Positions 58,398 to 64,000 of a DNA stretch of 64,000 nt are shown one piece after another. The notes beneath the pieces are model-generated. The model did not search any database. It saw only the letters and a list, made by a program, of their open reading frames with translations, and was not told the origin of the DNA. The translations under genes and the position numbers were made by a program. How positions within the stretch are numbered: the first letter of the stretch is position 1; the number at the start of each line of letters is the position of its first letter. Origin of the DNA: Ancylostoma caninum (taxonomy: Eukaryota > Nematoda > Chromadorea > Rhabditida > Ancylostomatidae); assembly GCA_037903475.1 (NCBI GenBank), contig JBAJFG010000313.1, positions 124,001 to 188,000 of the forward strand. The letters run 5' to 3'.

Positions 58398-58519
58398 GGG
58401 TGTGGAGCGTTATACCTGGAATGGGCGGCGCCGACAGGCCTTGTAACTGGTCTATTTGCTGAACTGACCAGTCGTAGAGCTTGGCTGCACCCCCTTTCCA
58501 GGTATAACGCGCCACACCC
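58398..58519. repeat. MITE with gcgTTATACCTGGa terminal repeats
   Basis: The left arm GGTGTGGAGCGTTATACCTG (58398 onward) is inverted at 58491-58519 (CCAGGTATAACGCGCCACAC) with two or three mismatches. Related to 27395-27535. Confidence 0.75.
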
Positions 58520-59855
58520 AAACTCACTGACAGTTACAAGCTTAATAGCGCCAAGTCTGAGCTATAGAACGAGCAATTCGATTTCTGAGACAAGAAGAAG
58601 GCATTCACAGTTTCGGTTCATTTACCCAAGTTCGGAATCGTTCCCAGGAATCCCAGTTCTGCATGGAAGCGAGATAACATAACAAATATTCTTCAGCTTC
58701 TTTACATGTGTAGCGGTGTGGCTACGCTGCAGCTTACCTTTCAAACGTCGTAGAATATGGAAAAAGGAACTTCAATATTTTGACGAGCACGTAATTCCTT
58801 CAAAAATTTTCATTTTGGTAAGTAAATAATTTCTTTTGAATTCCTCTGGAAAAAAGGAAACTATTGAATATTCAAAACTTCATCCACCAGTAAATTTGTC
58901 GTGAATGTCTCGAGCTGTATAAAATGGGGAGCAGCAACACGTTTAACAATACTCAAGGGAGAAAAGAGACCTTTGTGAAAATAAGGAATAAATTTGCGTT
59001 GGATCTGGGTGGGAAGTGATCCAAAGTGCAAAACCTACACTGCCGCGAAAATGTTAGGCTGAACAAAGTCGGCACGCACTCCAAATCCAGAATCCTAGCA
59101 AAATCAATTATTTAAAGCCTACCCAATGCTTTTCCAAGCGTTAAACCAGAGCAAAATTCTGTGTTAGTCAGATTGACCAAATTGGTTATGTCTCGAGTGA
59201 AATGACCTCACTGCTGGACCAAAACAGGAGTTTACCGGATCAAATTAGAATAATTTCACCAGAAACTCGTCCCATTGAGCGGCGAAAATGGTTCGGTAGT
59301 AAAGCCATAACACCTTGTGGTGGGACAGACATACTCCAGACTATGTAGAGGGGTTAGGACGTTACAACCTTCTTGGGAATGCTCCTAAAGTCTGTAATAG
59401 GCGCTTTCCGCTTGAGGTGATGAGCTAATACTAGTTAGCAAATTTTATTGGAGGAAAATGGAGATCTGTCTGTGTATATGCAGCCTTTAAACATGCTTAA
59501 GTTCGAAAGCAGTGAAAGCAAATAAGCAAATAACTAGAAAAATGATTAATTAGTCGGTTAGATGAGGAGTTTGCAGGGGTTTGCAAGACAGCCTTTGGGT
59601 TTGCAACTATGTAATTATGCGAGTTTTCTAGGATGTCATCGTTATCCTGCGAAATGAGAAGAAAAATGTTTTAAGTTAGAAGTTGGATTCCATTCCTATA
59701 GTTGATCACTAATAAGTAATTTTAAAAAAGATAAAAATAAATAGTTAAAGACGAAATTACACAAGATTTCTGCTTATTTTATGAAGCCATTCCGAAAATC
59801 AGGCGGCCCATGGTGACTATTCAACACTGCGCATCCGTTGATAAAGTCCGGACTA

Positions 59856-60607
59856 TACAGGGGGTGTTCCACATGAGGTGCGACGGGCTATAGAGGATCA
59901 ATTTTCGGACATTTTCTTTCTTTTTTTGTGGTTTTTATGTTATTATTCGTTCCTCCCGCATTTTCACGTTCTATTGTGGCCAGCCTTGGTCTCTGACGTT
60001 AGATAAAGATGGTATCGCTTGTGGATCGTTCAGCAAGAGTCACCATGTACAAACGCGGGTCATCAATTCCCCAGATTTCGAGGACGCTCAAACTTCATCG
60101 GGAGCAAGTACATTGCGTCATAAAGCATTTGAAGAGACCGGTGGGATTGAAAACGGTCTGAAAGGAAAACCTGAACGAACAGCAAGGAACGCTGCCCTTC
60201 GAGTGGTCGTCAAAGACAAAGTTCGCCGAAATCCTGAAGCAAGCATTAGACATTTGGCTAAGGATCACAAAGTAAGCCGTTCAACTATGCAAACACTGAT
60301 TAGAGATGACTTCGAGTTGTATGACTTCGAGTTGTATCTTAACAAATTCACCAAAGGGTAAAGCCCTACCGACCAAATAAAGACCTCAAGTTTGGAAAAA
60401 TGCAGAAAGATAGTGACCCTTGCGCGCGGTGACAATCCTGCCCAGATTGTCCTCACAGACGAGAGGATATTTACCACTGAACCACTCCGAAATGCGTAGG
60501 TTCAACAAGAAAGGATCTATAAGGGTTGTAGTGGTTGAAAAAAGTTATTTTCCACAGTCCGTGACGGTGTGAGCTTTAGTATCGGACCCGAGCAAGAGCA
60601 AGCTTCT
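59856..60607 (+). mobile_element. Decayed Tc1/mariner-like element, 3' part cut off by a LINE
   Basis: The left end TACAGGGGGTGTTCCACATG resembles Tc1/mariner-type termini. The transposase relic follows. The element is interrupted at about 60607 by the CR1 tail, and its right end was not found in the window. Confidence 0.65.
60009..60590 (+). pseudogene. Tc1/mariner-like transposase relic
   Basis: From ATG 60009 the frame gives the first helix-turn-helix (RVTMYKRGSSIPQISRTLKL). A frameshift near 60120 leads to FEETGGIENG, a second HTH (RHLAKDHKVSRSTMQTLIRD) and a TAA at 60359-60361. The same frame then resumes with LEKCRKIVTLARG and ends in LTDERIF, holding the first catalytic aspartate of the DDE/D triad, before another stop. 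A 15-bp tandem duplication (60308-60322 and 60323-60337) repeats DFELY. The other two catalytic aspartates are absent because the LINE inserted. Confidence 0.75.
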
Positions 60608-63600
60608 TTTTTTTATTTATTTATTTATTTATACATTATGATTATTCATAATGTGACCCTTCTTACAGAAGGTAGAGATAGAAAGGCCCCAGAGAGAATT
60701 TGGGAAATTTAAACAGCTGATAGGAGTGTAGGTTCAAACAGCAGAAACCGTGAGTCAACATCCTCCTCGAACCACAACTGCTCCCACAAACAGAGCGGTT
60801 ATTGCTGTGCCCGAATATCTCTTAAACCTAACCATTCATTTGAATGAATCCAGGTGAGAAATGAACGTAGGCACCGCATCTGTTTGGTTCCTCACAGCAC
60901 CATTTGCTTTCTGTTCTCACGTTCTGCTAATCAAAAGAGTAAAGTAGTCAAGATGGTCCCACCTACGAAGATCTCTCTGTGGCCCAATGACAAAGTCAAG
61001 ACAATCATGAACTGCGGATCGAAAAGCACGAGCATATTATGAATTCTTGCAGTGCATCACTTTCACAGTGTAGTAGCATGGATCTCTGCTGCTGAATCCC
61101 AATATCAGAAGCGTTCTTCATTCTTCTGCAATAATAACCTCAGTTCTCTGCTCATCAAAATTTTCTTCACAGTACACTTCTTACTGAAAAAATCAATTGG
61201 AAGCAGTTTCGCGAAGTTACCAGCTCTCATAAAATATGAACGTAACTGCCTTTCACTTCTTATCATTACTGGCACGTGTAAGTGAAAGATTCCAAGTCTT
61301 CCCCGACACGGTTTCATCACAAAATAATTAGAGAGACGAAGACGAGTTTGTCCATTCCACATTTTCCACAAATAAAAAATATCCACTGCTTTCCTTCTCA
61401 GATTAAGATTTTCTAGGCCTAATTTGCGCATGCGGTCTTCGTAACTCATGGAATTTTCAGCGAATTGTTGTGGGAAGCACCTGCGGCAGATGATTCGGGT
61501 AAAAGTTCTCTGAACACTTTCAACAAGAGCAATTTTGTTCGCTTGGTATGGATTCCAAATCACTGAATTGTGTTCTAATATTGGCAGAACGTACAACTTG
61601 AACAGTTTGCAGTGCAGCATAGGATAGTTATTTTTGAAGATTTTGAGTAGACGAAACATCACTATCCTAGCCCTCATAACAATTCCTTCAATGTGTCTAT
61701 CAAAAGATAGTTTATTATCGTAACTGATTCCCAAGTCTTTAGTATTACTGCATTCTGAAATCTGAGTGCCCGAATTCAACCAATAGGGTACCTTGGGGTT
61801 ACTTCGACCGAGATGCATTACATGGGTTTTCGATAAGGATATAGTTAGCTGCCATGAATTCATATATGACATAAGTTTACGGATGGCTACTTGTAACTTC
61901 TCTGTTATTTCTTCCTTTTCTTTCAGTCCGTAACCAGCATACAATTTTATATCATCGGCGAACATCAACAATTTTATACTGCTATCATGATTCAATGCGG
62001 TAGGAAGGTCAGAGAGGTAAAGATTAAATAGGAGCGGTCCCAATACACTACCCTGTGGAACACCACTTATCACTTCTCTCTCTTGTGAGAAAGAATCGTT
62101 CACTCTGACGGAGAAGGTTCTCCCCATAAGGAATGATGTAAGCCATTTCAAAATGTTCCCACAAATGCCAAGATGTTCAAGCTTCCAAAGGAGTTTACAA
62201 TGTGACACAGTGTCGAACGCTTTGGAGATATCAAAGTAGATGATATCAACGTTGTTGCGTGTTGATAGGTGAGCGTTCCAGTCAAATGTACTCTGTAGAA
62301 GCAAGTCAGTTGTTGAAGTATCTTTGCAAAAGCCGAACTGCTGCAAGGGTATGACATTGTGAGCATTTAGAAATTCGTCAATTTTTTCTTTTATACATCT
62401 CTCCATAATTTTACATGCAGTACTGGTGATGGAAATTGGGCGAAAGTCCGCTGGAGATATCGGGGAAGGACGTTTGTTAATTGACGTAATCAGTGATTTT
62501 TTCCACAGAGTAGGTACAGAACCGAGGCTAAGGGAACAGTTAAATATATGGGCAAGCGGCAAACAGAGTTCATGACAGCATTTGAGGAAGACGGCCTGTG
62601 GAATGGCATCGAAAGTTAGTGAGTACGATAGCTTTAGTTTTTTCATGAACTTCAACACCATCTGTGGCATTATGAGGAAACCATTTATAGGTGGATAACC
62701 TCTACCACCGTTCAAGACATCAGGTAGAGTTCCATCGTCGTTGGTGAGAACCGACAAAAAGTAATCTGCTAAAACTTCACTTTTCTGTATATCTGTTAGA
62801 GCACGTTCGCCAAAACTGTTGACGAACGACGGGATTTTCGGAGGTTTATCCTTTAAACGGGAATTGACGAAACTATAAAACTTTTTCCCCTTCATCTTCG
62901 AAAGCAATCGTTTTTCCTGATTCCTCAAAAACTTGTCGATGAGGCGACTCAGTCTCTTGGATATTTTAGTGTACTTGTTTTCAACGACTTGTTTATGTAG
63001 ACGGAGGAAAAGAAATTCTCTATACATAAATAACTTCTTGATGTACATTGGAAAACGGGCATTAGGTGTGTGTTGTGTGCGGATGGGGACGCATTTCTCG
63101 AAGATGGTGTAAAGAACATTGCAAAACTTTGAATACATGTCATCTATATTGAGGCAGTTTTGAAAAAGGGCTTCCCAATCAACAGAAGAAAGTTCACGTT
63201 TCATTGAGGGAAAATCGGCATTTGAGAAATCTCTATACTGATTGTTAATTTCTTTGGCATTGTGAGAGACGTGGGCTGTGAAGGCGACGATGGAATGGTC
63301 AGAACTTGCAAGAGGATTTTTGATGTGCACATTAGATATCAATTGATGATTGTCTGAGAGCACTAGGTCGAGCGTGCGCGATCCACATGTTGGTAGTACA
63401 ACAAACTGTTTGAGTTTATGACTTTCAAACAAAGAAATGTATTTACTGGACCTTGGATCTCGAGGTTTTGCTACGGAGTTCGACCAGTCAATGTCCAGGT
63501 TGAAATCACCCAAAATCATGACATTGAATTGGCATCCTGATATTAGCAAGTCAAGATGATTCATCAGTTCTGAGCAATCGTGAATTCTAGCTTTAGGAGG

Positions 63601-64000
63601 ACGGTAAACATTAATAAGGCGAAGTTTGTGATTTTCGCATTCAATGTCAATAGAGAGACATGATATTCCTCCTCTGTTGAATTGTAGATCCAGGCGCTCA
63701 AAACCTATGTGGTCTCTCAACAATAGTGCAACACCCCCACCTCTGCCTTGCCTATCAAGTCTAATAATATTGTAAGGTAGCATATTAAGGACCATTCCAT
63801 CTGTCACAGTTTCATCTGCCCATGTCTCTTGCAATGCCATTATGCTTGGTTTGAAAAGTTTCAAGAAAGCTATTAGTTCATTCACCTTGTTCTTTATACT
63901 TCTGCAGTTGGCTGAAAAACAACTTAGTTTGTAAACACGCAGGCACATTCTTTTACTCATCCTTCGACCGTGCGGTCCTCTCAGTTTAAACAGGTTTGTG
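60608..64000 (-). mobile_element. CR1-type LINE, 5' end beyond the window
   Basis: On the minus strand an endonuclease/reverse transcriptase frame is followed by a roughly 470-bp 3' UTR. The element ends in GTATAAATAAATAAATAAAT (plus-strand TTTA repeats at 60608-60632), the simple-repeat tail typical of CR1-like elements. It is inserted into the transposase relic. The 5' end and target-site duplication cannot be seen. Confidence 0.85.
61105..63960 (-). CDS. CR1-type ORF2: AP endonuclease plus reverse transcriptase, open frame
   Basis: 951 residues, with no stop or frameshift. It nicks genomic DNA and copies the LINE RNA into it. The endonuclease motifs in order are FSANCRSIKNKVNEL (N), ALQETW (E), NVYRPP, MILGDFNLDIDW, LDLVLSDN and SSDHSIV. 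Reverse transcriptase motifs are DFRPISITSTACKIMERCI, QQFGFCKDTSTTDLLL, IYFDISKAFDTV (motif A aspartate present), GVPQGSVLGPLLFNLYLSDL and MFADDIKLYAG (motif C). TKDLGISYDNKLSF is in the thumb region. All catalytic residues I can check are intact. The frame stays open upstream of ATG 63960 to the window edge, so the true start may lie beyond it. It could be a recently active copy. Confidence 0.9.
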   Translation of the reverse strand: MSKRMCLRVYKLSCFSANCRSIKNKVNELIAFLKLFKPSIMALQETWADETVTDGMVLNMLPYNIIRLDRQGRGGGVALLLRDHIGFERLDLQFNRGGISCLSIDIECENHKLRLINVYRPPKARIHDCSELMNHLDLLISGCQFNVMILGDFNLDIDWSNSVAKPRDPRSSKYISLFESHKLKQFVVLPTCGSRTLDLVLSDNHQLISNVHIKNPLASSDHSIVAFTAHVSHNAKEINNQYRDFSNADFPSMKRELSSVDWEALFQNCLNIDDMYSKFCNVLYTIFEKCVPIRTQHTPNARFPMYIKKLFMYREFLFLRLHKQVVENKYTKISKRLSRLIDKFLRNQEKRLLSKMKGKKFYSFVNSRLKDKPPKIPSFVNSFGERALTDIQKSEVLADYFLSVLTNDDGTLPDVLNGGRGYPPINGFLIMPQMVLKFMKKLKLSYSLTFDAIPQAVFLKCCHELCLPLAHIFNCSLSLGSVPTLWKKSLITSINKRPSPISPADFRPISITSTACKIMERCIKEKIDEFLNAHNVIPLQQFGFCKDTSTTDLLLQSTFDWNAHLSTRNNVDIIYFDISKAFDTVSHCKLLWKLEHLGICGNILKWLTSFLMGRTFSVRVNDSFSQEREVISGVPQGSVLGPLLFNLYLSDLPTALNHDSSIKLLMFADDIKLYAGYGLKEKEEITEKLQVAIRKLMSYMNSWQLTISLSKTHVMHLGRSNPKVPYWLNSGTQISECSNTKDLGISYDNKLSFDRHIEGIVMRARIVMFRLLKIFKNNYPMLHCKLFKLYVLPILEHNSVIWNPYQANKIALVESVQRTFTRIICRRCFPQQFAENSMSYEDRMRKLGLENLNLRRKAVDIFYLWKMWNGQTRLRLSNYFVMKPCRGRLGIFHLHVPVMIRSERQLRSYFMRAGNFAKLLPIDFFSKKCTVKKILMSRELRLLLQKNEERF

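Larger units (their letters stand above)
54280..59855. other. No supported gene apart from a MITE
   Basis: AT-rich DNA with scattered open frames (55013-55255, 55324-55737, 56296-56712) that show no recognisable domain or good splice borders. CACAAAATGGAAG occurs at about 55010 and again near 55200. A TTTA-rich tract at 58095-58135 could be an old LINE tail. Confidence 0.4.

Noticed and set aside
58302..58682. 126-codon open frame (+)
   Set aside because: It runs through the palindromic MITE at 58398-58519, so much of it is repeat.

Overview
This is eukaryotic, nematode-like DNA. It has short introns with TTTCAG-type acceptors, likely trans-splice acceptors just upstream of start codons, a worm-type Kv4 (Shal) channel gene, a nematode DB-module gene, many poly-G/poly-C tracts, and mariner, RTE and CR1 transposons. 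I infer a parasitic clade V (strongylid/hookworm-like) nematode, but the sequence does not prove that. Most of the window is intron or repeat, and only two real host genes could be reconstructed. Both were assembled by hand from splice sites, and in both the reading phase agrees at every junction.

Layout. 1-9089: non-coding upstream DNA with a hAT-type MITE (4522-4839), ATTC microsatellites and a decayed full-length mariner (6409-7697). 9112-32065 (+): a shl-1-type A-type potassium channel gene in 16 exons. Exon 1 (the N-terminal inactivation/KChIP-binding peptide) stands alone at 9112-9213, followed by a 13.7-kb intron full of MITEs. The T1 domain, voltage sensor, pore and tail follow at 22905-32065. 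Intron 5 holds a perfect 94-bp inverted repeat, and the 75-nt intron 9 is in frame and stop-free. 32066-34648: tail-to-tail intergenic DNA with a foldback element. 34649-49383 (-): a secreted-protein gene in at least 11 exons. It encodes a signal peptide, a small Cys-rich domain, a proline-rich region, an acidic region and a C-terminal DB module. One intron carries an RTE retrotransposon (35961-39091) with a 12-bp target-site duplication. Another carries a 1.16-kb mariner-ended element (47779-48935).

49390-60000 has no convincing host gene. It holds tRNA-derived SINE-like pieces, a decayed roughly 175-bp tandem repeat with coding character (53290-54050) and a palindromic MITE. 59856-64000 has a broken Tc1/mariner-like transposase cut short by a CR1-type LINE on the minus strand. 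The LINE's 951-residue endonuclease/reverse transcriptase frame is open and runs to the window edge.

The most interesting points are the possible isoform switches and the shared repeats. The switches are the stop-free 3n introns in both genes, a candidate alternative first exon for the channel, and an early stop/poly(A) site in the DB gene. The shared repeats are a dispersed palindromic family with a TTTACC-TGGGTAA core and a dispersed unit encoding CAPIAK-like peptides.
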